From the NCBI GenBank assembly GCA_910574455.1, contig CAJSYZ010000007.1:2363773-2427772 (forward strand): 64,000 nt of DNA, given 5' to 3'. Origin of the DNA: Trichaptum fuscoviolaceum (Eukaryota; Basidiomycota; Agaricomycetes; Hymenochaetales; Trichaptaceae). Below are positions 26,653-38,218 of this stretch, in pieces. Within the stretch, counting starts at the first letter, position 1. Every line of letters begins with the position of its first letter. Under the pieces are notes generated by a model that saw only the letters and a program-made list of their open reading frames with translations, was not told the DNA's origin and ran no database searches. The position numbers and the translations under genes were made by a program.

Positions 26653-28949
26653 TCCACGCCATCCATCTTCCTTTCGACTTGACTTCGGCTTGGCTTTCGC
26701 CGGCTACCTCAGCTGTGTACACGGAGCGGGAGCGGTTGGCTGTCCCAGCGTACTTATCATTGGCCCCTTACTGTATCTTATGTTCGCATGAATCTCATCT
26801 CTGCTCAAACCCGAGTTCTTAGCGTGAGTCACGCTGAGCTGCTACCATGGATCCAGCTATCGTTAGCCTGTCGCCTTCATACCAGCGTGAGTGCTATCGT
26901 CTTTCTTTGCGCATGCTTCCGTGTGGTGGTCAATTCCCCAGTTGCAATTTCCTCCGCACTCCCAACGGGGGACCTGCTGCGGATTACGCCTCAACACGTA
27001 CGGCGCTCCTTCTTCGAGTCGGGTGATTCGCTCTTTTACCTATTTCTGGTGCTCAGCGTATGGACCGAGTTCTCGTCTCCTTCATGCTCTTCATCCTCCG
27101 TGAGAACAGGGGCGAACATGGCTGACCAAACTACTGCAGAGACGAGTAATCTTCAATGCGTCGAGCTGGTTCGTGTGAAGCTGGATTCCCAAGACGTTCA
27201 TGATCCCCCTTTATCCAAAGCCCTCAAACTCTCTTACACTTCAAAGGCCTGATCAAGCGCATGTGGCTCAGTCGCCAGGAACACTCTACGGAAGGCCAGA
27301 AATACAGACCAATCAAGTGTGCATGTCGACGCCTCGCTGCCGCCGCACAATCAACCTAAACACTCTCTCACATATCTAAGTGTTTGCCGCCGGACCATGC
27401 TATCTGACAACATACTATATCCGTTGCATCATGCAGACAGAGTTACAATGACTCAAGATCGGCTGCGCTTGGTACTGAATATACATAATGACTTGGTCTC
27501 CCGGCTGTCCAATATAACGCCCTGTTCTTTGTTTAGCGCCCTGGGTAGGTCTCCCTCATTCTCCTTTCAGTCTCCGGACGTTGCAAAGCACCAATTACTG
27601 CACCACGCCGAGGCCACCGACGGCCATACACACCATTCTCGTACCACTCTCTGAAATTCTCCACGGCAATGGACCACGCACGTCCTGCCGAGCTCAGGCT
27701 GCTGCGGAGGGCGGAAGACATCATCATTGATGTAGTGCCCACTTAATGGGCGCCGTGGGTCCACGCGTCGCACAGATGATCGACGCCCGCACGAATGATC
27801 TCACTGGCCCGTCCTAAACGCACCCTCCGCGGCGGATGGCATAAAAGGAGCAATTTGGTTCTCCGGTGCATGAGCCAGAGAAGCTTTCATTCCGTGAACA
27901 GGGTGTGGGAGCCCGCCCTCATATCTTAGTGTCTTCTTGCTGACGAACAATAGTAGGCCGAAGGAGAAGACATAGCATCTCGTTGGGTATTCTAGTCTTA
28001 CCTTACGCACGGCAAATCTTGTGGCCTCCGTTCTGTTCTGTGTCTGTGCCAAGCCACTTGCTGAGTTCCTGGAATTTGTCTCCCGCACACATGTGAACTG
28101 GAGCCAAGAATAGTTTTGCTCTCTTTATCCTAATCCATTGCTTTGGTGTCTTCTGTTCTGGATTGTCGATATTGGCTACTCTTTTGCCCGACATCGGGGA
28201 ACTGGATAATGCTCTACATAATACTGATTATCTTAGAGCAGATGGTGAAATCCCAGATGACTGTGAATTCGAACGAACAAGTCGGTCAGCAGAACCGCCA
28301 GAGGCAGACAAGACACGATGACCCGTCCAGTAATCACAAAAGAAAAGAAGATGTGAAGAAAAGTGAGGTTTGTCTTCAGTCCAAGGACGATATAATCAGC
28401 TTTCAAGTCGCTGCCAGTGTCACTGGCACGTCATGTGATGTGACGATTACCGCGTTCCTACGCCGCGTTCAGACGGCACCTTCCGCCATGCTTTGCTCCA
28501 AGATACTGACATCCAAATTATGTTATATGTAGAGCTGAAGGCATCGACTTTTTGACACTGGTATCTATAATCTATTCCACTTGAGCTCTGCAACGTGGCA
28601 CTTTGGGTACTAGTGGTATCCACCCGGACCGGCGCGCACTCTGAAATGTTAGGCTGACCACTTTCATGCTTCTTCCGCTTCCTTCTACTCGTCTTTTCAA
28701 TGTGGGACACGCTACACGTATTTAAATTTGCTCGGAAGCGAGGATCGGCGGTCCGCCATGATCACCGTCACTTTCGCCTCAATTATTTCATTCGTCATCT
28801 CAGTGGTCTCGTGGAGGTGCCAAAGGACGGTGCTGGAACGATGGCAGTATGATGACCACCCCGCATATGAAACTGCTGTCTTAAAAACTGTCGATCCATG
28901 CATGATCTGCACTTGCTCGCTCTAACACATACCGTATATCGCTGCCAGT
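26653..28949. other. 2.3 kb intergenic region without a supported gene
   Basis: Holds the Tom22 3' flank and the promoter of the first GH35 gene. A possible exon chain beginning at ATG 26848, with plausible GT-AG sites but no recognisable family, was considered and is too weak to call. Other open frames on both strands lack motifs. No repeat or RNA gene was recognised. Confidence 0.4.
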
Positions 28950-31900
28950 ATGGTGTTCAATACGATTGCGAAAATCTCTTTCTCCTCGTACAGAGCCTCT
29001 CAATGGCTTGGTCTCGTCCTGTTGTCTCTAGTGCTTGCCTCGACATCAACCCAACTGGCTCACTCGTCTAACATTCCTCTGTCTCTGTCCTCCTCGGAGG
29101 GCTTGCGCGAGTTTCCGAGAGCAGCTCCGACAAATACACTACTATCCTCCAACGGATTCACAGATGTTGTCCAATGGGATAACTACAGTCTAGTAGTCAA
29201 AGGGCAGAGAGTATTTCTTCAGTGAGTTCTGCAAGCTCAGGTCTTCCAGTTTTCTAAAGCTGATGCTATGTATTTCTCTAAGTTCCGGAGAATTCCACAC
29301 TTTTCGTCTTCCCGTCCCTTCCTTGTGGCTTGACATCCTGCAGAAAGTGAAGGCAGCGGGGCTGAACGGAGTTAGCGTGTACATCCATTGTATGAGCTTG
29401 CATTCACCTTGAGAATCCCGTTATACGGTATTCTGTACTGACGCACTTTCAGGGGGCTTGATCAACCCATCACCAGGCGTCATCGACTTCAACGATTTTC
29501 GATCTCTGCAGCCGCTTTTTGATGCAGCAAAGGCGGCTGGTATCTGGATCGTGTTGCGTCCAGGTTAGCCATTTCGATACTCTGAGCTACTAGCTGGCTT
29601 TTAACATAAAAATCTTCGGTGGGTCGATAGGTCCGTACATCAATGCTGAGACAACTGCTGGAGGGATCGCACACTGGGTAACGTCGCAAGTGGCCGGTGA
29701 TCTTCGCTCTGATGCAGCAGATTACCACGCATCTTGGCAAGATTATATCTCTGGGATAATCAATGCCACGAAAGCAAATCAAGTGACTGAAGGGGGCCCT
29801 GTGATAGGTGAGCTACGCATACTTTCGGGGAATTTATTTCCGCTGATAGAGCTTCGAATCTTAGCCGTGCAAATCGGTAATAATGTGATGCCTACCATGA
29901 AAGAAGTGAACTAATCATCAACTCATAGATAATGAAGTTCGAAGCGCAATCCCACAGTACTTCGTCGATCTCGAGAACATGTACCGAGCGGCTGGCATAG
30001 TAGTTCCGCTCACATACAACGATCCTGGACAACGGAAGAACTTTGTGAATGGCACGGTGCGTAAAATCTAGCCTGCATATATAGTATCCTCTGAACGTCA
30101 GACAGGGAGCCGTAGACATTTATGGGTAAGTTCGTCCACATCTTTTCTCCACAACTCAGTCAATTCTGAAACTATGATATTGTAGACTTGATTCATACCC
30201 TCAAGGGTTTGACTGTTCCCATCCGACCAAATGGAGCCCAGTAGTCACGAATTATCACGATTATCACGAAGGTAAAGTTGACTACTCACAAGTAGATAAC
30301 GATTCTTAACGTGAACAGGTACAAGCCCGAGCGAGCCGTTCTATTTCCCGGAGGTGTGTTACTCTATGAAGTCTAGTCTTTTCCCCAAGACTAAATAATT
30401 ATTAGTTCCAAGGCGGAGCATTTGATCCATGGGGTCCTAACGCGCCTGGATACCTTGCATGCCAACAACTGACCGGTTCCGATTTCCAGGATGTGTTCTA
30501 CAAGGCGCTTTGGGCTGATAATGTGAAAATGCTGAACTTTTACATGATCTACGGGTGCGGTTTTCATTGTCTATATCATATACGCAGGCTCTGAGATCGT
30601 ACAACAGTGGTACGTCATGGGGTGGTCTCCCATTCCCTGGAGTTTACAGTAAGTTTTCAAATCAAAAGCCTACGAACGAGCTGACGAAGCTACCTTCAGC
30701 CTCGTATGATTATGGAAGTACAATCGCAGAGAACCGCATGCTAACGTCTAAATATGCGGAATTGAAGCGCCAAGGCTTGTTCATTCGCAGCTCTGAAGAG
30801 TTTTATAAAACGGATTGGTTGGGGAATAGCAGCTCAACTGCTGTCACTGTGTCAAACCCGGCTGCGTTTGTGGTACACCTATCAAATGCAGACACGGGTG
30901 CTGGCTTCTATATTGCGCGTCAGAACGATGCGACCTCAACGTAAGCGTTCTGATCTCTTGTTGCCAAGTCTATCTGATACAAACTCGCCTTTATAAGAGG
31001 CACAATTGATTTCTCACTTCACGTCACCACCTCAAACGGATCCTTGACATTGCCTCAGACCGTCCCATCTATCACATTATCAGGCCGTCAGGCGAAGGTC
31101 ATTGTGACTGACTACAAGTTCGGTAACTCTCGAGCCCTGTACTCAACGGCTTCTATAGTCTTCGCTGGACAGATTGGCAAACGAGACGTCCTTTTCTTAT
31201 TCGGAGACTCTGATCAGGCACACGAGGCCGCCATTCCTCTGACGGGCTCTACGGGTGTACGGACGACAAACGCCGCATTCAAGTTTTCTTCAGCAGCTGG
31301 AGACGCTTCAAACACAACGATCGTTAGCATTCAATCCGGAGTTCAGGGTCTAATTACAGTCTGGGATTCGGATACGCAGCTCGTATTATTTAGCGATACA
31401 GAGACGGCAGGAACCTTCTTCGCACCGGTCATACCACCTACTGCACCATCTGGAGACTCAGCGACGTTCAGCAACTACTGGCAATTTGGCTCCAACACGA
31501 CCGTCTTAGTCGGAGGTCCCTATCTTGTCCGAAACGCCTCGATTTCTGGGCCCACTTTGAATCTGAGGGGGGACTTGAATGCAAGCACAGAGCTTACTAT
31601 AATCGCTCCTCCTCAAATCACTAGGGCTACTTGGAATGGGCAAGCGGTGCCGATCAACGCGAGGGCGAGTCGCTCGTTAACACAAATTGGGGGGATCCTA
31701 GGCCAAGTGGACACGAGGATTTCTCCGTCGTCTGTCCGCATCCCGAAGTTGACGAACTGGAAGTTCGCTGACAGCCTTCCTGAGATTCAAGCGGGATTCT
31801 CGGACGAGGACTGGGTTGAAGCAAACCATACTACGACGAATATTCCGAATAAACCCGTCTATGGCGATGGCAGGGTCTTATATGGCTGTAATTATGGATT

Positions 31901-33260
31901 GTGAGTGTAGTATGCGAGATGAGCTCAAGTGTACAGGAGCGTTGAGAGCTTCAATATCCTACTACTTAGCTGCGAAAACGTTGCGTTATGGCGGGGACAT
32001 TTCAATGCGACGGGAGATGAAAAGTCTGTTAATTTGTCAATAAATGGAGGCGAAGGTAAGAGCCATCTCTGCTAACATTCACCATGCTGATGAGTAATCT
32101 TCGTACAGCATTCGCCGCGAGTGTCTGGCTCAACGATATATTCCTCAACACGTCCTTCGGAAAGTATGCAGTTCATTGTCTTGTCATTTAGAGGGGCTAT
32201 GCTATCGAACTCATTTCTTCTACTTTAGCTCTTCGGACAATACTAACTCAATCGCACAAGTTGATCAGACCTTTACATTCCCCGAAGGCTCGGTCAAAGT
32301 TGGTCAAGACAATGTGATCACGATTGTTCAGGTATGTTCTGTTCATTCCTTCGCACCAACAGCAATTAGTTACGATCTATTAGGACAATATGGGACATGA
32401 TGAGACCGGCTGTGAGTACATCGATAATGTCGGCAGTAACCATTCTCATAAGTAACACCTTTCTCCTGTTAGCGGGTACAAACGCGCCGAAGTCTCCAAG
32501 AGGGGTGCCCGGGTTCCAGCTAAACAACGGTACCTTCGGTGCATGGAAAGTGCAAGGCAAAGTAGGCGGATATACAGAGTCAGTAAAGCCATGTTCTTTA
32601 GCTTTCCTGCGCTTATAACGACCGTCTAGCTTTCCTGACAAGGTTCGGGGTATTCTGAACGAGGGGGGCCTGTTTGGAGAGAGGCAGGGATGGCACCTGC
32701 CAGGATTCGACACCTCAAAATGGACATCTCGTGACATCTCGCAGAGTCTGCCAGGTAACAAAGCTGGCGTAGGGTTCTTCGTGTCGACATTCGACCTCAA
32801 TATTCCTGCGCAGACGGACGTACCGCTGAGCTTCGTCTTTGATGGTGGCTCTAACTCCACGGCGCAGCCATACCGTGCGATCCTGTTCGTTAACGGGTGG
32901 ATGATGGGCAAGAGAGTTGCGAACCTTGGGTACTGACATATCTTTTGCCTCTGAACTTCTCAGCCTCACTGAATACGCTTGTGATTCAAACAGACCTCAG
33001 ACGAAATTCCCCGTCCATCAAGGCATCCTTGATTATAACGGAAAGAAGTAAGCGATTCTTCTCCCTTCGTTTTACCGTGACGCATTCCCTTTACTAAGCT
33101 ATCCGTTTCGCCAAATAGTACAGTGGCTGTTGCACTGTGGGCCATGTCACCAAACGCAACGATCGCTCCAACCTTGAGCTTGGAGATGGACGGGTTCTTG
33201 GAAGGTGGCGTAGGTGCAATAAAGACTAACAACCCTTCATTTTCGGCAAGAAGGACGTGA
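28950..33260 (+). CDS. GH35 beta-galactosidase, secreted, copy 1
   Basis: Large extracellular exo-beta-galactosidase removing terminal beta-D-galactose from plant cell-wall galactans or similar substrates. The N-terminus has a hydrophobic signal segment, [15 protein letters not shown]35 hallmarks follow in order: [20 protein letters not shown], the acid/base motif [16 protein letters not shown] (Glu in NAE), IDNEV, and the nucleophile motif [17 protein letters not shown]. Beta-sandwich and jelly-roll domains continue to the C-terminus ([47 protein letters not shown]), matching the LacA-type architecture of about 1,000 residues. Roughly 20 short introns were seen; those checked join in phase, including a 12-nt exon (29865-29876). 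No break was found. A close paralogue in inverted orientation lies at 59808-64000. Confidence 0.93.
29865..29876 (+). other. 12-nt micro-exon in GH35 copy 1
   Basis: CCGTGCAAATCG codes the end of Ala, then Val-Gln-Ile and the first base of Asp, placed between GPVI and DNEV. GH35 copy 2 has the same-sized exon at 63178-63189. Confidence 0.75.
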
Positions 33261-33479
33261 CAACAATCGCACAGTTTATGCAGGAGGCAGAGGAAGGGGA
33301 AGATTTAATTGCGACACATTACAGAAAAGCAGATAACAAAGCTAGTATACAGATGAAAAGAAGTGCAATAATGATAGGTAATGTACCAATACATGCTGTT
33401 GTTATGTGTGTGCTGGTAAGTCCGAGTGAGACGTGGAAAGGCCAAATGACGACTATTTTAATGGTACGGTTGTGAATTT

Positions 33480-34592
33480 CTATACGATGCCTTTGGAAGG
33501 TAGTCCTACATTCGCCCTGTCAGCGTCTATGGTCCATTGATAATATCCCCTAGTAAGATAGCTTCGATGTTAGTATGCGAGAGGGAGATAGGATGTGAGA
33601 GTGAACTCGAGCACTTACTGGGCTTCATCTATATCACTGTCTTGCCAGGGGTCTTCAATCTGTAATGCGTTCTCCACAGCGACCTGATAAAATCATCTAT
33701 GGATTAGCTTAAGGGTAATCTATTGAGACCATCAGAAACCGCACCTTTATCCTTACAGCCTGTAGACCTGCCTAAGTAGGGAGGCACCGAATTGCAATGA
33801 AAAAAAGAGCTGGCGATATAGGACAGGGGGGGGGGGGGTGGCTTACCGTAGCATATAACACTCGATTCTTGGTCTTTCCAACTGAAAGTGCTTTACCTAG
33901 GAAAAAGAAACACCAAGTCCTCGTCAATGATACGCCAGAACTTTCGACGTGATACAATGCATGGCTTACCCTCAGGGGTATCCTCTCCCGATGCCTCAAT
34001 AGCCGGATCAAACTCCTCAATCTCAATGTCCTCTGCCTCTTCGTGTATCATTTGGAGCGTGTCATACACTTCAAAGGGGACCGTTGCAAGGTCAATTCCA
34101 ACGAACGGGTCTTTACAAAGGGGAAAACAGTCAGGTCGATCGACGAGACGAAAGTTAAAGTCTTAAACACACCAATGAAGACCGCCGCTGCCTCCTCTTT
34201 TGCGTTTCCTCCTACTCCATCTGATATCTACGGAACCCACAGCCCGGTTATTATCCCGCTCTAATCCCTGTGGTTTCGAGGTCGGTTAACGTACCTGATA
34301 CCCGGCATAGCTGTTGAAAACATCAATCAAAATGAACATCTCCAGATTCACAAAAATGAGAATACAGAGAAAGCACGTACTCGGACATGAACGGCATTCC
34401 GTCGTACATAGACGGCCACGGACGAGCACTTGCTGGTCGCGCCCACGTTCTCGATATCAGAAGTGGAAGGAACAGAAGGGCGAATAATGTCTGCGAGTAC
34501 GCAGGCGACATTGGATAAGTGTACATTCGAAATATTGAGGTCATGATGCGCGAGAGCCTGAGTGCGTAAGATGTTATCGACGTGTCCTGCAC
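33480..34592 (-). CDS. Unrecognised protein, multi-exon (N-terminus uncertain)
   Basis: A chain of short exons is supported by splice phase at the 3' end. Near 34100-33970: DPFVGIDLATVPFEVYDTLQ with MIHEEAEDIEIEEFDPAIEA; then a Lys/Arg-rich, partly hydrophobic exon (RRKFWRIIDEDLVFLFLGKA); then GLQAVRIK; then 33683-33619 (VAVENALQIEDPWQDSDIDE); and a final exon 33549-33480 ending LPSKGIV. A TAA directly after the GTAAGT donor at 33618 makes the previous exon look terminal. The CTAAC branch motif and AG at 33550 show a further exon. Upstream, EMFILIDVFNSYAGYQ and a hydrophobic stretch near 34500-34440 suggest at least one membrane segment. The start at 34592 is only a guess. I do not recognise the family. 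It is convergent with the GH35 gene. Confidence 0.5.
33826..33838. repeat. 13-nt G homopolymer in an intron
   Basis: Run of 13 G on the plus strand (C on the coding strand), inside the intron between the exons ending at about 33845 and starting near 33771 of the minus-strand gene. It makes the intron pyrimidine-rich. The length may be unstable or mis-called. Confidence 0.7.
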
Positions 34593-35652
34593 ATTAACCG
34601 AGAGGTGATAGCCTCAAGCAAGTTGAAGCCAGATCAGTCGATCCAGAAGAGCAGCACCAGAGACAGCAACGATCAGCAATGTGAAGGGGGGCCAGCCTCA
34701 CATCCTTTCCACGCGTCCACCGAGCGAGAGGTATAAAAGAACAAAGAAAGGAGCACCTGCCACGGGTCGATAGGAAACAAACACGGCATCATGATACTGC
34801 AGCTCGCCATCACGTCACGGCCATCCAGTACAATCCAGAGACAGTGAAGCGATGGCAGCCGACTCGACCCATCACAGGTTGTCGTTGTTGTCCACTGTCC
34901 AGTGTTCATTATTAGACTTAATAGACGTCAAGAATAGCACAAAGAACAATACAACAATGAAGTGTGAGAGACCTGCGTCTCAAATGATATAGTGATTGTC
35001 AGCGCTCCAGAGCACTGCTGCAAGTGCCGCCTCGTTTGTACACAAGTCCAGCTAAGTTTTTAACAGCTCAATCCCGTTGAGCACAAACTCTGAGATCAGA
35101 AAGACTTTTTGCCCGTGTTCAACAGATCGCCGAAAATTGCATTTGAGCCTGAAATCCCTTGATAGAGACACAGTAATGACAACGAGCCTGCCTGCACGTT
35201 TCATTGTAATGAAGCTTGTAGTCGAGCAGCCCAAAGAGCTACTGCGGGACATAGTGATGGGTGGATAAAAGAAAAATAGGCACAACTTGAAAATATTCAG
35301 TCCACTGACCGTAACTATGGTCTAAATTTAGGTAGTAGTACTACAGAGCCTGAAATGGTTGACTACTAGTGACCAGAAATAGACATGGGCCAGTATTCTT
35401 AGTATGGTTAACAGTCAACAGCATTTTTGAATCTGCGATAAATTGAGTAGAGTCTACACAAAAGTAAATCTAACGAAAAGAGGTTAACTCCCTTCAACAA
35501 GATATCTAGTCATTCAGTCATCCGAAACCGTCGGTGAAAGAGATCTCATGAAAAGGTCAGACGTATCACAACTCGTGATGGGGGAGAAACCGGACGATAT
35601 AACAAGACAAAGAAAACCAGGTGGGTAGCAAAATCGACAAGTCATGAGCAGC
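34593..35652. other. Intergenic region
   Basis: About 1 kb upstream of the unrecognised minus-strand gene and downstream of the desaturase stop. Short open frames only; nothing convincing was seen. Confidence 0.4.
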
Positions 35653-37399
35653 CTACTTGTCAACTTCAACACCCGAGTCGCTGATGTTGCTCTCTGGGAG
35701 CACAGGGCGCGCAGCAGCAAGACCGTACGCATTCTTGTAGAACACAACCGAACCCTCGTCCTCCACAAACTTGCATTCCCTGAACACCCTGTACACCTCA
35801 GCCCATCCACCGGGTCTTCCCTGCAGTTTGATGCCTGCGCGCTCAAGGCGCTTCCTCAGAGCATCTGTCGCTTCCCACGCATTGTAATGCGGGATCTTGC
35901 TCGACACGTGGTGAAGCACGTGCGTCTCCGAAATGCCGTGCGTTGTCGTCGCGCCGATGAAGCCCATCACGGAACCGAGGTCACCCAGGAGTGTGCGGTC
36001 AAGCGTCGAGAGTGCACCACGGGGGAACGTGAATTCCGGGGGACGGTAATGCGGGAGGAGCGGGTCGGTATGTTGCAAGAACGTAATGAGCACTAGCCAG
36101 TGGTTCACCCACAGGTAAGGCACGAAGTAGACGCGGAACATCTCAAGGAATGAGCGCGAGAACGACCAGTAGATAAGTGCACCAAGCCAGATGGCGATAC
36201 CGAGGTCGGATACGAGGATCTGCCATTTCTCATGTGGCTTGAACAGGGGTGCGCCAGGAATGAAGTCTAATTGGCACAAATTTAGTGATATACTTGACGA
36301 GAGCGCTAGGAATAGAACGTACGATTTGTGTTAGGGGGATACGATTTCTGTCCAGAAGCGTTCGTGGAGATATAAAGCGGCCAGCCAAATATCTACAATA
36401 ATTCATTTCATCAATCTTCGCATCAAAGACTTCTCTCCGGACTCCACGGAGAAGCTGAGGAGTTGGGAACAAAACAACTTACCAGCTGGGCGGCTGCATT
36501 AAGAGTTGCACCGATGGGTGAGTCGCCTAGAGCCTCCCAGAGCTCGCGCTTGACTTCTTCAGTGACGCTCGCGCCGTAAGCATCCTCCCGTACTGGGTCA
36601 AGTGGAGGGAGGCCGAGCTGAGAACGCGTCTTGGGAACAAAGACTTGATCCTGGGTCATGTGTGCCGTGGAGGCATGGTGCTTCGCATGCGTGATACGCC
36701 AGGAGTGGTAGGGTACACCGAGTCTGCAGGGAATGTAGAAGTCAGTTATGCAAACTATGAATAACTATTTTTGGAAATTAATAACAAGTTAGAAACATTC
36801 ATGGAAGCTGTTTCCATTCCATGCCATGCCATGCCGAATAATGCCACGATGTGAAACGAGATTCAGAGGGAACTGAGACTTACGCTGAATGAAGGACCCA
36901 TCCTACAGAGTTATTGATAAACTTGCTCTCCGAGAAAGCCTGATGTCCGCACTCGTGGGCAATAACCCAGAGTCCGGTAGCGACCAGACCAGCAGGGAAA
37001 CTGTAGAACGCCCAAAGAGCAAAACGGAGGACACTGTAGAGTCGAGGATCGGGAAGCTCGAGGTACGCGGGTGATATCCTCGAGTCAAGGAAGGAAGTGG
37101 TCTTATAGATCACTGCGAGAAGGAAGATGTCCCAAACACTATTAGGAACTGATTAGCATCTGATTTTCAGTGGCAGACAGTACTCCGACTTACACATAGA
37201 GCGAGGACCTGAATGCAGACCGCTTGTAGCAGTGCGCACTACGCGAATCAAGGCTCAATATCGAGCAAATCTTGTTGTCAAAAGCAGAGCAGAGGACTCA
37301 CGGGATTGCAGATAAAAGGTCCTTGACGGACAAGTCAGGGACAACGAACTTTTCCTGCTCGACGACGGAGGTAACTCCGCCTTTTGTAGTGGTCTTCAT
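35653..37399 (-). CDS. Delta-12-type (oleate) fatty acid desaturase
   Basis: ER membrane di-iron enzyme that introduces the second double bond into oleoyl chains to give linoleate. The start MKTTTKGGVTSVVEQEKFVV at 37399 opens exon 1 (37399-37302); exon 2 begins at 37238 with PAHCYKRSAFRSS. Three histidine boxes characteristic of membrane desaturases are present: HECGHQAF (near 36950), HAKHHAST (near 36690) and HVLHHVSSKIPHYNA (near 35910). Hydrophobic stretches flank them (FALWAFYSFPAGLVATGLWV, then LGALIYWSFSRSF). HECGH with the HxxHH boxes and the DLSVKDLLSAIPAHC N-terminus point to the FAD2/delta-12 class. A delta-15 or bifunctional activity cannot be excluded. The C-terminus ends GVEVDK. 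It is divergent from pyruvate decarboxylase. Confidence 0.92.
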
Positions 37400-38218
37400 G
37401 ATGGTCGTGTCCAACCCTTTCCCCAAGACGAAGAGGAACAACGCCCTCTAACTATATGAATGAAAGAAAGGAGGTCCTGGTGGTAGGAGAGAGAGAAAGG
37501 GACGGGCGTCTTTGAGGCTTCGCTTGCAGGCTAAAAGCGAATAAAACGCGCCTGTCGATTGGACAACTTTCACATTTTTTCTTATTCCTCTGGCACGTTC
37601 GCACGATATCTGCTCCTTAATCAGTCGTGAGAACGTTGGGGATGGGGAGGCGCAAGCACCGCCACCAAAATTGAAATTAATTGTCCTCCGAGGACATCTC
37701 CTTTTTCGGAACAGCCACTGGGTCTAGGCAGTTGCTAAGGTAAGCATAAGAGCTCGGACCCTTGGCGGAACTTGAACCCTGACCGGGACTCGGACAGGCT
37801 GAAGGAGATTTCTTCCGGCTCCTTCGTTCGTTTCCGGACGTCAACAGCATCTGTCTTTCTTTAGCTCTGATATATCTCTGCATCCCATCATTTACAGCAA
37901 GCTCTGAGCAACTTACGAAGACATTCAATGGTATACAATTTAATCAAGCTCAGCTTTAATGTCACAAAAACATTTCCTATCGTCTCTGGAGACAGTTGGA
38001 TGTCGGGTGCGGAGGGAGTCGGCGAGTGTGGAATAAGAATAGCACCAGTTATGACGGAGGACTGTGGCGAAAGTCGAGTATGTCCATCTAGCCATGCAGC
38101 CTCGTATCTAGGCCCGCTTACACAGCTCATATCAGGATCTAGACGGCCGACAAAATCTGCTTAAATACTCCTCCTCGTCATCTACAATCATCATCAACAT
38201 CCACCCACAACTACCACA
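37400..38218. promoter_or_regulatory. Divergent promoter region, desaturase / pyruvate decarboxylase
   Basis: About 820 bp between two start codons. Two minus-strand open frames (38130-37888 and 37928-37677) lie here, but no splice joins them in phase. They resemble no known protein, so the segment is treated as regulatory DNA. A TTAAATA-type AT box (38161-38167) lies about 55 bp before the PDC start. Confidence 0.4.

Noticed and set aside
26848..27260. Possible short spliced gene downstream of Tom22 (starts MDPAIVSLSPSYQ)
   Set aside because: GT-AG pairs exist, but the resulting chain is short, has no recognisable motif and the junction phases are ambiguous.
36889..37074. Plus-strand frame inside the desaturase gene
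   Set aside because: Lies antisense to the exon with the HECGH histidine box and adjacent membrane helices; it is a shadow.
37677..38130. Two overlapping minus-strand open frames upstream of PDC, possibly one spliced small gene
   Set aside because: The obvious GTAAGT donor at about 37920 cannot be joined to any nearby AG in the frame of both parts, and neither part resembles a known protein.
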